From NCBI GenBank assembly GCA_013396655.1, contig WBMV01005979.1:675744-739743 (forward strand): DNA of 64,000 nt, read 5' to 3'. Within the stretch, counting starts at the first letter, position 1. Every line of letters starts with the position of its first letter. Under the pieces are notes generated by a model. It made no database searches. It saw only the letters and a program-made list of their open reading frames with translations, and was not told the DNA's origin. The stretch is from Campylorhamphus procurvoides. Taxonomy: Eukaryota > Chordata > Aves > Passeriformes > Dendrocolaptidae. A program made the position numbers and the translations under genes. This document shows, piece by piece, positions 13,501-27,106 of this stretch.

Positions 13501-13621
13501 AAGATTTGTATTCTCTTTAAGCCTGTTTCTGTTCACTTGATAGTTGGTGATTATTGAGGAAGTAACAGATTGCGTTTTCTGCATGTGTAATCTGAAAAAA
13601 ATTCTTGTTCTTTACATGCAG

Positions 13622-13730
13622 TGCTACTCTATTGGCTTTCTTGGTTGAGCTTCTTAAGAGTTCAGTAGCCATGCAAGAACAAATGCTTGGTGGAAAAGGC
13701 TTTCTAGTCATTGGCTATCTCCTTGAAAAG
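13622..13730 (+). CDS. NBEA: NBEA exon e3: alpha-solenoid
   Basis: 109 bases. The first T completes the TG|T cysteine codon from e2, then 36 codons ATLLAFLVELLKSSVAMQEQ...LVIGYLLEK follow, ending in phase 0. Leucine-rich amphipathic helices fit the armadillo-like fold. Acceptor TACATGCAG, donor AAG|gtatgt. Confidence 0.97.
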
Positions 13731-16215
13731 GTATGTTTGGAGGATTTTTATCTTTGTTCTTAGTTTTTCTACTGTCATTGTGGTACTTTCACTTGGCTCA
13801 AAGGACTGTTGGAATAAAATATATTTGTGATATATGTATTACAAATTTAAAATATTTTAAGTTGTCTACAGGAGTCCCTTTATCTTCCTTATTCTCTTAT
13901 AAACTGGAATTCAAAGAATCAGTATTCTTGAATTGATCTTATTATCTAATTTATGCTCTTACTTCCTATCTGTGTGTACTTTAAAGTATTTTTATCAAAG
14001 TTGTTTAGGAAAGTTCCCTTGTTCCTGGTTTTTACAAGCATAGCACAGACACGTCATAATTGAGGTTTAAATTTCTTTTTTTTTGTGTTTGTGTGTGTTA
14101 ATAAAAATCTTCTTTGACTCACTTCTGAAATGGTTGAAATAGTTGCCCTGTGTTTTGAAGAAGAAAATATGTAAAAAAAATTAATTTCTGAAAGAAGCAA
14201 TAGCAAGGGGCATTCTCTTTACTTGTCCATTTTCAGACATGATGAGTAGTTATCACAAAACTGAGGTTCAGTTCAGTTGTCTGAGGAACATTGCCCGCCT
14301 CCTGGCCCAAAGCCCTCATGAAACAGTGTTACTGTGATTTCAAAATCTGAATAATCTGAAAATTTGAATAATCTGCCAGCTATACTAAAATAGTGATACG
14401 CCTAAAATTGAATCTCATAGCTCTGACATTCTTGAATGTCTGCAACTGGATTTTTCATTAGCATGAGGTCAGTATAGCAATTATTTCAGAAGAATATAAA
14501 AATTATGCTCTCACCCTTAAGAAATATACTGAATTTTGAAGAAGAATGAAAAATAGCTTCTCTCATTCTGCTGCCTTTGTTGTTTGCAGCTATGGAAATA
14601 CATTCTTATAGTAGAGAGCATTTATCTTCACTGAATACCTAAAAGCAGACTGTTTTCTATGCTTCTGTGTTTTCAGTACTAAGCAAGTGTGATTTAGAAT
14701 GTCAAAGAACTAGCCTAAGGTATTTTTTTTCCAGTGGTAGGTTTTCTTGTGACATAACCAGAATTAATTTGCAAAGCTGTTAGCTTCAGTTCTGTAAGTT
14801 GTATACAGGCAGGCTAGTGAGCCCTCATGGAGTCCCTTTCTCCTGAATAGAGCACTGTGATTTATGGATATTGAATACATCAATTCAGAATGTTGTCCAC
14901 AAAATTAAAAAAAAAAAAAGAAGTTTGCATACTTTGCTAATTAACACCTGCTATGATATTCAACTCAGGCTATGTGAATATTTAAAGGATTTTGATTGAT
15001 CACAACATAATTCTTACAATATGTGCTGTTTCCGGGGGGCAGGGGTTATGCTATATTCCCTTAGCTGTGGTTTTTCAGAACAATGCATTTTATTTTTTTT
15101 GGTTATGCTTGTATTCATTTGGCACACACGGCAGGTAAAAATCCTTTTGCTTCCTAGCCAGTCTCAATTTTATTATTTGTAAATTATCTGTTGTATCTGT
15201 TGTTCATTTGCATGTAATCAAATACTTCAGAGAGTACAGGAAGCTTTTCTTTTCTGATTTGAATTTCCAAGTTGTTTTTTTTTCTTATTGGTTGCAGACT
15301 ATTTATTGTGAATTGTGATGTGCAAGCCAAAGGAAATTCAGCATCCAGACTGAACTTGTATTACCAACAAAGACTTAAGTTCTAAAAATAACAAATCTGC
15401 ATATTCCGAGACTGTACTTATAGCCTTAAAAGTAGCTGGAACATAGAATCACTTAGGTTGGAAAAGAGTCTTAAAATAATCCAGTGTCACATCTACAGGT
15501 CTTTTAAGTACTTTCAGGGATGGTGATTCAACCACTTCCCTGGGCAGCCTGTTCCAGTGCTTGACATTTTGTAGAGAAGGAAAGGGAAAGGATGTTTTCT
15601 GGGTTTTTTATTCCTTTGTGAATTTAGAATACAAAGATGTTTGTCCAAGTCCTCATGCCTTATTACTACATAGGAGCAGGTCTCAATAGTAATTTTGTTG
15701 CATATGCTATGAAATGGAAAGAGTCTCCTGAAATCTGGGGAACCCTGAACCCAACTCCTCCAAATACCTACTTTTTAACAAAAGCAAGTCTACTGATAAC
15801 GTGTATTTACATACTGAGACACCCAGTTTCAGTAAGACACATCATTAACTTCAGAAGAGTTAAGGACTTCAGATGAAATTCTTGAAGCACTGTGCTGTAA
15901 AATGTTAGATCCTGACTAGATTCTAATAAAACAACAGCAAAACCAACTAACCAAAAACCGAAATAAACAGAAGAGAAAAAATATTGTTCTTGATTAATAG
16001 TTATTGATTAATATTTTAACTTGTTAAATATAGCCATTAGAAAGACTGCTAATATTATTAGAAAATATAAGTTGCCTTCACATCCAATGAAATAAAGACA
16101 TGTGAGGCTACGTTAATTTAGTAATGATGAGGGTGAAAATACTGATTCATAGTTCTGCTATATTAAAGAAGAAGGTTTTTCTTTATCTTTGTCCTTTCTG
16201 ATTATTTCCCTCTAG
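13731..16215 (+). other. NBEA intron e3-e4
   Basis: 2.5 kb intron with a CR1 fragment (15441-15580) and a short A/C-rich tract near 15931-15965. No exon recognised. Confidence 0.85.
15441..15580 (-). mobile_element. CR1 LINE 3' fragment
   Basis: Contains ATAGAATCACTTAGGTTGGA, then GGGATGGTGATTCAACCACT and CCTGGGCAGCCTGTTCCAGT. These are the canonical antisense CR1 3' motifs, with small internal deletions. Confidence 0.88.
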
Positions 16216-16368
16216 TCCTCTAGAGTTCATATAACCAGAGCAGTTCTGGAACAATTTTTGTCATTTGCAAAATATTTGGATGGTTTATCTCATGGAGCAC
16301 CTCTACTGAAGCAATTATGTGATCACATCCTTTTTAATCCTGCTATCTGGATACATACTCCTGCAAAG
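16216..16368 (+). CDS. NBEA: NBEA exon e4: alpha-solenoid
   Basis: 153 bases, phase 0 at both ends, 51 codons (SSRVHITRAVLEQFLSF...NPAIWIHTPAK). Part of the DUF4704-type helical repeat region of BEACH proteins. Acceptor CCCTCTAG, donor AAG|gtaatt. Symmetric, but the sequence is core and very conserved, so constitutive use is expected. Confidence 0.97.
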
Positions 16369-17133
16369 GTAATTCTACACTTGAATAATGTTGTGACTCT
16401 CCTACAACAAAATTACGTCCCTGTATTCTTTTGTAACATAGTACTTGGGGTTTTGTGGTTTTTAAAATATGATAATAGCAATGATTTTTTAGACCATGAA
16501 GTCTAAACCCTGATTAACTATGTACACCAGTGACTTTTATAAGTTGCTAAAAGTGATTAAATTATTGCATAAAGTTCTGCCTGATTCTATTAAAAGGCTG
16601 TTTCTAGAAACCCAGTCCCTTTTTCAGTGGTTGCATTGCATTATTTTTCTGAAGATTAAGCATAAAAATATGCATTTTTAATTGGAGGCAAAAGGTTTGT
16701 TACACATTAGCATATGCTCTCACTTTTAATTATGTGTTTTAGTTTACTAAAATCTATAAAATGTTATCTTTCATCTCTAGTAATAATCAGTTAGTTGTTT
16801 TCCTAAGTATTCATGGTCAAGATATGTGAACCAAATTGGAAAGTGGCATGGTCCTAAAATCTGAAAATATATACTTCTAGAATAAAAAGCCAGAATAGAA
16901 AACAAGCCAGTATGTTTATCATTAGCTAAATCATAGAATCATAAATAATTTTGGTTGGAAGGGACCTGTGAATGTCAATCATAAGGATCAGTCCACTCCC
17001 TGCCCTAACCAAAGTTGTAATAAATTTTTTAGTTTTTTATATCATATCCAAATATATATTAAAAAAAGGTTCTACAGCTTAAGGTTACTAATACAGAACT
17101 TATGTTTATGTGGGTAACTCTTTCACTCTTCAG
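16369..17133 (+). other. NBEA intron e4-e5
   Basis: 765 bases; a short CR1 fragment at 16928-17013, otherwise AT-rich with nothing recognised. Confidence 0.85.
16928..17013 (-). mobile_element. CR1 LINE 3' fragment
   Basis: AAATCATAGAATCATAAATA, then TTGGTTGGAAGGGACCT, then diverged CR1 text (GGATCAGTCCACTCCCTGCC). Antisense orientation; very short. Confidence 0.75.
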
Positions 17134-17302
17134 GTGCAGCTGTCTTTGTATACCTACTTGTCAGCTGAATTCATTGGAACTGCTACAATCTATAACACCA
17201 TACGCAGAGTAGGAACAGTCCTGCAGTTAATGCACACGCTGAAATACTACTACTGGGTGGTTAATCCTGCTGACAGCAGTGGCATCACTCCTAAAGGATT
17301 AG
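17134..17302 (+). CDS. NBEA: NBEA exon e5: alpha-solenoid
   Basis: 169 bases, entering in phase 0 and leaving one base (G) of an aspartate codon completed by e6. It encodes [20 protein letters not shown]...[13 protein letters not shown]. Acceptor CTTCAG, donor TAG|gtaagt. Confidence 0.97.
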
Positions 17303-19321
17303 GTAAGTACAACACATAAGAAGGAAAATATAAGCATTTCTTTTACTGGAATATTTTTGATGTCATTGTGTGACCTTGGACCTGTGGCAGTGGTCAAGTA
17401 GGACTGTGCAAATACTTCTGCTAGTACTATGCAAGTACATGTCTGATTTCCTTATGGAAATTCTTTATTTAATTTATTTAATGTTCTTTATTTAAAAATT
17501 AATTCTTTTTTAATTTATATGAATTACATAATTCATATGTATTACCAGAAGATTACAATTCTGGTCTTCCCTTGCATAGCATATACTTCTGTGGGCATAA
17601 TTTAGGAAACCTATTAAAATAATTGAGTTTTCTTCTTCTGTAACAAAGAGGAAATATTAAACCTATTTCATTTGCCAAACAAAGTTTTGTGGGATTTGAA
17701 CCATTGGTAGTTTTAAGAGACCTTGAAAATGGAGTGGAAGCTTCTAGTTCTCACTGCAGCGGTCCCTGAAGCTGTATTTCCAATTCAATAATATTTTTTC
17801 TCTGTCCTTATAAAATAGAGATTGATTTAACTTTGCTTAAAGTGATGTGCTTAGCTTAGCTCAGGAAATATTGAGACACAGAATACAATAATAGATACCA
17901 GCTAAACGCTGCATGTTTCAGATGTGTATTAAGCGGAGCAAATCATTCTAATCCTATACTCTGGCTGTAATACCATTACATTTAGCTGCCTACTTGTGTA
18001 AAGCAGGAAGGATTTGGCTGAAAGTCTCAAAAAAATTAATAGAGAAAGGAGAAGTTATTAATTATCTTTATTCTGTAACTATTAGTGTCATGCTGAGAAA
18101 TTGAAAAATTGGGGAATGTTTTAGTACTGTCACATATCCAAATATTCATGAGTGTGACATATCTAACATATAAGTTATTGGATAATTTTTCATTTGTAAG
18201 TGAGCTGTATGCATAGGATTTTTCTTCATTTTTTTAAAAAATAAAACAGAAGGAACAATTCTTATTCTAAATTAGGTATCTTAATAGGCAGTGAAGGTGT
18301 AACTTTGAGGTTCAAGAAAGAGCTGCTGTAGAATCTGGGACATCATTTATAATTCTCTCATAGTATAATACTAGATGAACAATATTCTTCATAAAATTAT
18401 TAAAATTTGTTTTAAAATACCTAAAAAAGTACACTGTTGTCTCTTCCTTTGAATGAAACTTTTGTAGTACTAGATTATGATAATTAACAGTGGTTGTTAC
18501 TTAATTAGCTTGAAACCTTCGTCAGTGATAAATTATATTACCCACTTACACTGATTCTGGATTCCTGCTGCCAAAATAGAATTAGGTTCATTTTTTGTTA
18601 CCTACAATGGAGACATCTTCAGCTGAGTTAGACATCTGTCAATTGTAGGCAGTGGAATGCAGGAATCAGTTGCCTTAATATAGTTTTCTAGCATCATTAT
18701 AATCTCCGTGGGGCATCCCACCTGCCTCTCAGAAGGATGCAGGTTTCCTGTCCATCCAACATCAAATTTGTTTGTTTTGGGTAGATATTTTGCATGCTTT
18801 ATGTCGTGTCAAGTCACACTGATAAATATGTTTAGAAATCCGTGTCCTACCCTTGGTTGACAGAGAGTTGGTAACTGTTTTGTTTGAAAGGTAGTTGCTT
18901 TCTAGACCACACTGGCTCTACTGATCAGATTTCCACTGACCTCAGTGGAAGGTTAGAAGCTGGTCACACGTGTGGGGACTACACTGTAGATGTCTGAAAT
19001 GAGGGTGAACTGGATCCTACTCTGGTACTGGCTTAATCCACCTTCATGCTTTCAGAGCTCTACTCTGTTGAGGGTTACACCACTGTGCCGCATAGGTACA
19101 GTTTTACCATCAGACAAGTTAACCATATCTGAGCTCAGTGAGGAATTAGGATGTTTAAAACTCAGCTTATTAATATATACGTTGTGTTTGTGACTGTTGA
19201 ATGACCCGCTGTTGGGAGGTAAAGTTTTCATGTGTCTATCATATTTAAAACTAGACAGAGAACTGGAAAATTGCTTAACTATTTTGAGATTGTAAGTTTG
19301 ATAATATTGCCTATTGGTTAT

Positions 19322-19378
19322 GGCTGGTTTTGTTTATTTTTTGGGGGAGGGGGTCTTTTTCCTTTTTTTTTTTTTCTG
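19322..19378. repeat. T/G-rich low-complexity tract
   Basis: GGCTGGTTTTG, then runs of T and G ending in a long T-run. Strand-asymmetric. Confidence 0.75.
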
Positions 19379-22300
19379 GTAGTTTTGTTTTTAGTTAAAA
19401 AACTCACATACTTCTGTGTCATGGCACTACTACCTAACAACACTTCGAAAATGTTCTGCAGATTACAGACTGCTTCCTGCTGGCTAGGCTTGCTCTTTTG
19501 TGGCATCAGTGACATTTCTTTCTGTAGGAAGTATGGCTTGTTTTTATCTTGCCCAGATCTGCCTCTGTTACAGCAGTTAGCTGTATTTTTGGAGTATTTG
19601 TTTGTGTAATGCCAGTTGCATAGCTGCAAAAAATATATAGTGTATTCATCAAAATCTGAACAGAATGCATGAGGTACACAAGGACACAAAATTAGGAATG
19701 AGAAATGAATCAGTTAACTCTAAATTAGCATATATATATCTGGTTTCCTTACCTCCCTCTTCGCTCATTCTTACCCTTTTAAGGGTACATTCTCTTCTCA
19801 TTTGTGTCAATTCCAGACCAAATTCTTTTTTCTCAGAAAGGCAATCAGGTCAGTCCCTGAAAGGTAATCAGACAGTGCAAATTGGTGGTTGCTTGGTGTA
19901 GCAGCTTGACAACAAATATCACAATTAGTAAGACCTTCATACAGTAGTTGGGAAGGTATTTGATACACTGTGAGGCCATAAGTATTTTCAAAAAGTATGT
20001 TACTATCTGCTATATCCGAAATTTCTTTTCTTTTTTTTTCTTTAGTTAGATTTATAAATAAACTTGACTTTTTTAAAGGTTAAAGTCTGCTTTCTTCCTT
20101 GTTCCTTGTCCTATTCCTTCCTCCCTGTTTCTTAGACTGCAGAAACTCCTGTGTAATTGATATAACTCTAAAGAAGTATTTGGTAGTATTCTCTTTTCTG
20201 TCTGTAAAAGTGGCTTTCCTTGAGTCAAAGAATGTCAGCCTATCAGAGGGGAAGATCACTGGCATCACAATGGATGCGCAAACCCAAAACAGCACTGGGA
20301 CTGTTTTTGCTATTGTTTCACAGATAACTTCTGCTTCTGACTAATATAGCTGTAATAACTGTAGTGATTTGCAAGCAAATGACTGTGGAAATAAAATAAT
20401 TGCTGAGGTGATGGGTTGCTAAATTTAATTTCACATTAACTTAATTTTGTATTAGATTTTTATCAAATCCGTATTATTTACTCTCACTTGATAAAATTCC
20501 TGAAAACTTTTCAACATATTTAATCACCTGCAAATTACATCGCTTTTCTTCACCACATGTTCTTTTAACGGTAAGTGCAATCTATCAATATGGTATGTAG
20601 GTCTGGCTGATTCAGGCTTCAGTCACATAATTTAGAATACAGGCTTAGAAGTAGCTGTAGTTATTACACTTAAAGCTTTTTTTGTTTTTACCTCTCTTTG
20701 CAGCATCTCAGAACTTCACTAATCCTAATATTTCAAAAAGGTTAACTCTTCCAGGATTTTGGGTTTGTGTTAATTTTTATTAGCCCACATGTAACCAGCA
20801 AGTTTATAATTTGTTAAAATGTAGAATAATGTATTAAAAAGGAATTTGTTAAAATAAAAAAAATGTAAACTGTAAAAATACAATTAGGTGAATATGAGAT
20901 TTGCTGCATTTTAAGTAGCATTTGATATCTCAAAGTGGAAGAACACAATCCATTGTCTGTGAACAGTAATTTTAGTGTATCAAACAGAAAAATGTCATCA
21001 TGATATTAAATGGCAGCTGAAACTCTAAAGTGACTTGACACGAGAGTTTTCAGATTTGGAGAAGACTTTAAAGGAAATCTTGCGAATATCCAACATTTGA
21101 CTGCATGTGCTGTAGTGCCTTCAAATAATTTGCTGTCATATTAGAAAGTAAGCTTATTCATGCGGACATTTTACTTGCGTGATGTTTTCTTGTCTTCTAG
21201 GCATGTCATTTTTTTATGGAGATACTTAAACACTTTTTAATATTAGTAGTTTGATTTACTATCACTTACAGACAGTTACTCTGCTTCAGGGTTTTATTGC
21301 CTTCGCCTGTCTCAATAAAGCACAAAGTGGGTGAGTTTTCTGTACTGACAGTTTAGCATCCCTTATTTTAAGGCCAAAGTGGCTTAGTATCAAAGTTTCC
21401 CATTTGGCTAGTGCTGTGTTCTTTTAAAAGTTACTTACTTTAAATTTGGGGTTCTATTTTCTCTTTCAATATTGGTTTCCTGTTTCCTGCTGGTATTTCT
21501 CCTTGGATTCAGAATACTGAATTCATATTAGTCTTTTTGTTTCCTTCTGAAGTAATAGAAACATTGTTTCAAAATGTAAAACTATCAGCTTGCTTGATAA
21601 TTATAATTTGCAGATTTTGCATTTTAGATATAGATCCATATAGTGGAAGTGACTTGTCTGTTTAAAATTATGAGTTACACTTTTCATTTGGTGGTGGTCA
21701 TTTTAAATCTAAAGAAGAGCATAAAACGTCAAGCCAATTTCCACAAAAAAGAATATCTAAAAAATATTATTTATTTTTTAAAGTTGAACTATGATTATAG
21801 CCATTCTCTTAATTTGCCACATGCATGCCTTTAATATTTTGTTAAATCATACAGAATAAGGATAATAGGGGTCATGCAGTAGTTGCAGAATCTAAACACA
21901 AAGCAAAGCAGTCAATGGAGTGAAAAATTATTTAAAATGTATAGCTTCTTTCTGTAATTATTTCCTTTTGTAGATTTGGGAAATGAATAAGAGGATAAGT
22001 GAGAAGATATTTAACTGTATCCTGCTATTGGTAGATGGTAGATGATGCATTTCAATGATAATGCTTCAAGCTGCCAGAGACATCTTAGCATTCTCTTATC
22101 AGTTGTCTTCTTTGATGTTTTGTCTTTTCAAAATATACTCTAGATTGTTATTTAAAGATGAGCCAAGCTAAAATTGTCTTTCAGAAGGGGCAAACCACAT
22201 ATACTTTAATATCAAGGTAACAGAAAAAAATTACACACACTTTTCTATTTTCATCTTTGGATGTCTACTAACTATTGGATTAATTTCTTTATTTACCATT

Positions 22301-22481
22301 TTAAGGAAAATGAAAATATTTATGCACTCTAAATAAATTCCCCATGTTTCTGAATTAATTTGATGTTCAATTTCTGCAAATTTAAGAAAGAATTCCTTAG
22401 AACCCACCAGGATATTTACGCCTTGAGAAATCTTCTCTGGAATTACTTCCCAGCTGCATGGTGTTCTCTGGAGATACTGAT

Positions 22482-22614
22482 GAATCATTGAGTCCAACTC
22501 CAGGCCCAGTGTGAGACACCCCAAGACTCACACCATGTGCCTGAGAGCATTTTTCAAACGCTTCTTGAACTCAACCAGGCTTGGTGCTGTGACCACTTCC
22601 CTGGGGAGCCTGTG
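22482..22614 (-). mobile_element. CR1 LINE 3' fragment
   Basis: GAATCATTGAGTCCAACTCC, then CACCATGTGCCTGAGAGCAT, AACGCTTCTTGAACTC and GACCACTTCCCTGGGGAGCC. These are diagnostic antisense CR1 motifs. Cut off after GCCTGTG. Confidence 0.88.
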
Positions 22615-23736
22615 TTGTATGAGAGAAATGTGCACTGAAGTTCCAGACTGCTGTGTAGTGTAGTTACTTCTTGAACTGAGTGGCCAAGGACTTCACTTTC
22701 TTTGCCAGTGCCTCCTGTGTGCTTCACAACTCTTACTCTGAACAGACCTGCATGAATAGTATCATACCTCCTGATAGAGAATGCTTGGTTGTTAATGTAC
22801 AGGTCATTTCATGTTAATTAGAGGTTTCAAGAATATTTTTCATTTCCAATATTTTTGAATATGAACTTTAGAATGAGAATTATGAAAATTATTATAAGGA
22901 GAAAGTAACTTTAGTTTTTCTTTTTGTGGATAGAAAAAGTTGCAAAGTTTTTCCAAGGCAGAGTGGAGCCAGTTCTCAGTAGCTTTACAGCAGTAAGAAA
23001 AATAGGTCCTTCTGTGATCCACATAAGATATGATTTTATTTATGTATGCGTGGAGATGAGATGCTGCTATCTGTATAATGTCTTATTAACATAAGGAGTA
23101 GAAAAATTGTGTTTTCCATATATTAAAAAAACCCAAAACAGATGGAAGAATGTTGCATTGGGTTGCTGGTAGAACTAATAACACAATGTTTTATTTCCAA
23201 AGACTGAATTAGAAATCATTATTTTTCTAATTCAAAGCTCCCAATCAGTTTTGTTGGGTTTTTTTTCTCACACCAGTACTGATTGCACTTAACTCTATGA
23301 ATATGTTTACTTATTCCCTCTTAATTACTTCTGGTTTATGCCGTTATAATTGGTCTGTGCTGCAGAGAGGAATTGGGTAAATTTTTTTCATTTTTTTTTA
23401 TCTGGATAAAGCTGGCTAAGTCTTATTATTGAATGTATATTTAAAAAAAACTGATGAAAATCATGAGTTATCTGTGATAAACACATACATAAAGCAGGAA
23501 ATGCTTTAGTGACTCATCCTGGTGTGGGATGAAGGAAGCATCCTTTCTCTTTGCCAAGTAACCAGAATGCTACTATTTCGTATTGGGGATTTACCATTGC
23601 TGCACCTATCTTAAAAGCGTTATCTTTGTGGTTGATTTGATTTAGGCTTGGTTTTAGTCATTAGCAGTGCTGATTATCACTTTCTGAGTGATGCTGACAT
23701 TGAATTGTGTATATGCATTAATAGGTACAAAGATTA

Positions 23737-23768
23737 ATAAACAATAAATAAATAAATAATAAATAATC
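23737..23768. repeat. TAAA microsatellite
   Basis: Short imperfect (AATA)n run. Confidence 0.85.
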
Positions 23769-24143
23769 CTTTCTTTGTTGGTTTCCATTCAGATAGTATT
23801 TAGCATAGTGGCTTAGTTGTTCCAGGTTGTTATCACATGTTACTATCTATCTATTACTGTCATCTTATTACTATCTTTCATCTTCCTGTGTCTTTAAAAA
23901 AAAAAACTAAATAGAATAAAATACGGATTTTCTTTTTCCAGATGGTACATCTCTTATACTTAAGTATATTGCTGTTAAAAAAATGTGATTCTGAAAGGTT
24001 ATAATGTATATAATTTGCAAATGTGAACTTTTATATAAGAGTAGAACACTAAGTCTTCTGTAGGAATTGTGATTTCCTTAATAAGCTGCAGTCATTAAAG
24101 GAATTAGCTTATATTTAAAAGTGCTATATTTTGCTTCTTCCAG

Positions 24144-24223
24144 ATGGTCCTCGGCCCTCCCAGAAAGAAATCATATCACTAAGGGCATTTATGCTTCTGT
24201 TCTTGAAACAACTTATATTGAAG
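24144..24223 (+). CDS. NBEA: NBEA exon e6: alpha-solenoid
   Basis: 80 bases. AT completes G|AT (aspartate), then 26 codons GPRPSQKEIISLRAFMLLFL...LILK, ending in phase 0. Acceptor CTTCTTCCAG, donor AAG|gtaata. Confidence 0.97.
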
Positions 24224-25016
24224 GTAATATAGTCTATTCCAGAGGGAAAACATTCAGATGTTATATACCTGTGGTAGGATCTTTCAAAATAGAAAATAGG
24301 TAATACCTGTCAGGTATTTTATCTGTTTCTGGTTAATTGTAATGTTTATGTACTTACTTCTAATCAACATAAAGGTGGTAAATCTATATAATCTTTCTTA
24401 TTAACCTCACCAAACTCTGCCATATATATTTTATTAAATGTTTAATATATTATATTTAATGCATTAAAATTACATTTAATAGTAAATAGCAAATAATTTA
24501 AATAAATGAATTCCATTATATTTTATTAAATTGATCAAATGATAAAGGTAATGGCAGTTGTTAAGTTAGTTGTTGCTTTATTTTCCCTATTGATTCTACT
24601 GGTGTTTGAAATGATGTAGGGCTCTTTCTCTCTGTTACAGCAAAATGCTAGTCTTTGAGGCTCCTTCCAGTGGAGACTAGATTTAAAACCAATATTTTCT
24701 GGCTTGGCCTTTTCCTTCTCTTTTTTTTTCCTTCTGTTCTGCCTCAAAAATTGGAGGAATGACAGTAATAGTTTGTAATATCTGAGGGCCTACATATAAG
24801 AATCCTTTCTCTCAGGAATAGAGGATTGACCTCGTACTGTTTTGAATTGTTAATGTGATAAGGAAATGCAGTGGAATGATAGCAAGAATTTAGTCTTTGA
24901 AGTTTAAATATCAAAGTTGTAGGATTATTTGACTTGGTCCAAATTTTGCTTGACCAAAGTTGAAGAATGTATTTTCCCTGAAGGATGCCCTTCTTTTTTT
25001 CTTTTTTTCCTTTTAG
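24224..25016 (+). other. NBEA intron e6-e7
   Basis: 793 bases, very AT-rich around 24410-24540; strong pyrimidine tract before the next acceptor. Nothing else recognised. Confidence 0.9.
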
Positions 25017-25079
25017 GATCGAGGAGTGAAAGAAGATGAATTGCAGAGCATATTAAATTACTTACTAACAATGCACGAG
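25017..25079 (+). CDS. NBEA: NBEA exon e7: alpha-solenoid
   Basis: 63 bases, phase 0 at both ends, 21 codons (DRGVKEDELQ...NYLLTMHE). It precedes e8 by only a 113-base intron. Donor GAG|gtacat. Confidence 0.96.
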
Positions 25080-25192
25080 GTACATTTTTGTAATTACTTA
25101 TTTTTTTACTGTTGCCAATTGTGCCAGCACTGTGCTGGTATGTATTGCTGTTGAGGTTATTTTTTAGAATAACACTGATGCTTGTCACACAG

Positions 25193-25290
25193 GATGAAAA
25201 TATTCATGACGTGCTGCAGCTGCTGGTGGCACTAATGTCCGAACATCCAGCATCCATGATACCTGCCTTTGATCAGAGGAATGGGATACG
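25193..25290 (+). CDS. NBEA: NBEA exon e8: alpha-solenoid
   Basis: 98 bases, entering in phase 0 and leaving CG of an arginine codon. It encodes [20 protein letters not shown]...AFDQRNGI. Acceptor TCACACAG has a weak pyrimidine tract; donor ACG|gtaagg. The 113-base intron before it is the shortest in the window. Confidence 0.97.
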
Positions 25291-27013
25291 GTAAGGCAGT
25301 TAAGGGAGAAAATACATTAAAAGTAGTTCCAGTATCATCATTCTCCAGTTTACTTCTTTTTCACATAAATATCACGCTTGCTGATCTTTCAAACTTCAAT
25401 TTTATTAACTTAGGCTTTATTTTTTGACGAAGTGAGCGGTTTCAATAGGTTGGAGGAAAAAAAAGCTTTCCACTTAAGATTATCATGATGATATTTCAAG
25501 GTAAATGCATTGTTGTACTTGCTTCTCTATCTCAAATAGGATATATAATTAACAAGATGCATCAAAAAGCCAAGTACCTATCTCAGAACAATTCAGAATA
25601 TTCTTTCTTTTTATGTTTAACAATCTCTTGGGAAAAGAAGAGGAAAATATAAATTCTGCCCTAGCATCTCAGATTTTCTTTGAAGAGTGAAATTCAGGTG
25701 TTTATCTGTTTGACAGTGAAATTAACAACTGATAATTCCTAGAGAAGTGGTTTGTTTTTTTAGTGTGTATTTATGCTTAATTTGGTAATACAAATCTTTT
25801 TCACAGGCTAATAATTTTCATGTAATTCTCTAATATTTCCTATGGAATTTTATTTTGTGCTGTTCTGAAAATATGTTGGAAAAGGCAAGTGACTTGCAAA
25901 AGGGAAAAAAAACCAGAACATCTACTGCTTGATAAATTCAAGCTTCGGTTTGCCTAAATACTAAGATCTTTGTATAAATACATGTACTTAAAACTGTTTG
26001 AATGACAGTGTTAGTTGAAGGGAAGGCACATTGTACTTATGGCTAGGAATTTGCTTTCTGCCTATAGTTTGTATTCAAACAGAATTCTATTCCTGACACG
26101 TCTCAGAGTAGGACTGATCTGGAAGACTGAAAATGTCTTTATGTAACATTTGTGGTACCAATATTAGAACGGTGTGATGGTGCAATCTTTGTGTTTAAAA
26201 GTTGGTTTTGAAAAACTGGGGAGAATGCACAGAATTGCAACATTTAAGAATTTAAAAAAACCTTACATATAATTAGGGATTCATTTGTGTAGGTTATCAG
26301 AGGACAAAAGCCTCAGAGGTCATTTGATAATTGCATAAGTCCTTTCAAAAGAGGAAGACTGTCTGCTAAAGCACTCTTTACTGGGGAAAGGCTAGAAAGA
26401 ATGGCTAAAACCTGAAGCTAATTCTAATGGGGAACTAAAATATAAATTAAAAAATTTGTTAAGAAACAGCCCAGAGGAAGGTAGTATTTTCTGTCTCTTG
26501 GTGCCTTCAGAGTAAGGCTGTTTTCCTTTCTGAAATACTTCAGAAATTGTGTTTAAAGCTATCATATTAATTAAATATGTAATAGTTAAATTAGTTAATT
26601 ATTGAGCCTTTCTTTTTTATCCAGGATTTAAAAAGAGAGGGTGTAAAGAAAGGAAATAGCATCCAGGTATTCCAAGAAACTCCAGGATATAACCTTATGT
26701 GTGTCAGTCTGCTTCTCTTGTCTTAATCTGCAGCTACTCAGACTGTCTTTTATTTGATTGTTCCAAGATAGAAGTATAAGATGTCACTTTCTGTTATAAA
26801 ACATTGAACTGAACCAAAAGACACCATGCCTCCAACCTTAAGAATTCATAATCAAACTCTTAGAGTGTGCTTGATCCTTTCAGCACACTCCGTGTGTGAA
26901 CATTTCCGTTTTGTGTAAATTTTTATCTTTTTATTCCTTAATAAATATCCCTGTTTAGTAAAATACAATCTACATATGTGATGTTAAGTAATAATTTTGA
27001 ATTTCTTTTTCAG
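25291..27013 (+). other. NBEA intron e8-e9
   Basis: 1.7 kb AT-rich intron; no repeat or exon recognised. Confidence 0.85.
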
Positions 27014-27106
27014 AGTAATTTATAAGTTACTGGCATCCAAAAGTGAAAGTATATGGGTGCAAGCTTTGAAAGTCCTTGGATATTTTCTTAAACACTTGGG
27101 TCATAA
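27014..27106 (+). CDS. NBEA: NBEA exon e9: alpha-solenoid
   Basis: 93 bases. A completes CG|A (arginine), then VIYKLLASKSESIWVQALKV...FLKHLGH and AA of a lysine codon completed by e10. Acceptor TTTTTCAG, donor AA|gtaagt. Confidence 0.97.

Larger units (their letters stand above)
1378..13621 (+). other. NBEA intron e2-e3 (long)
   Basis: 12.2 kb as assembled. It contains a CR1 fragment (1986-2155), the duplicated 2 kb block with an LTR fragment and an N (4121-8107), an AAT microsatellite (8868-8919) and an A/C-rich tract near 10530-10578. If the duplication is an assembly error the true length is about 10.2 kb. Short open frames here have no recognisable product. No exon or RNA gene seen. Confidence 0.85.
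17303..24143 (+). other. NBEA intron e5-e6
   Basis: 6.8 kb intron. It holds a T/G-rich tract (19322-19378), a CR1 fragment (22482-22614) and a TAAA microsatellite (23737-23768). Overlapping open frames at about 19232-19689 on both strands are low-complexity and not genes. No exon found. Confidence 0.85.

Noticed and set aside
19232..19689. Overlapping 123-125 codon open frames on both strands
   Set aside because: Their length comes from homopolymer and T/G-rich sequence; no homology and no splice context.
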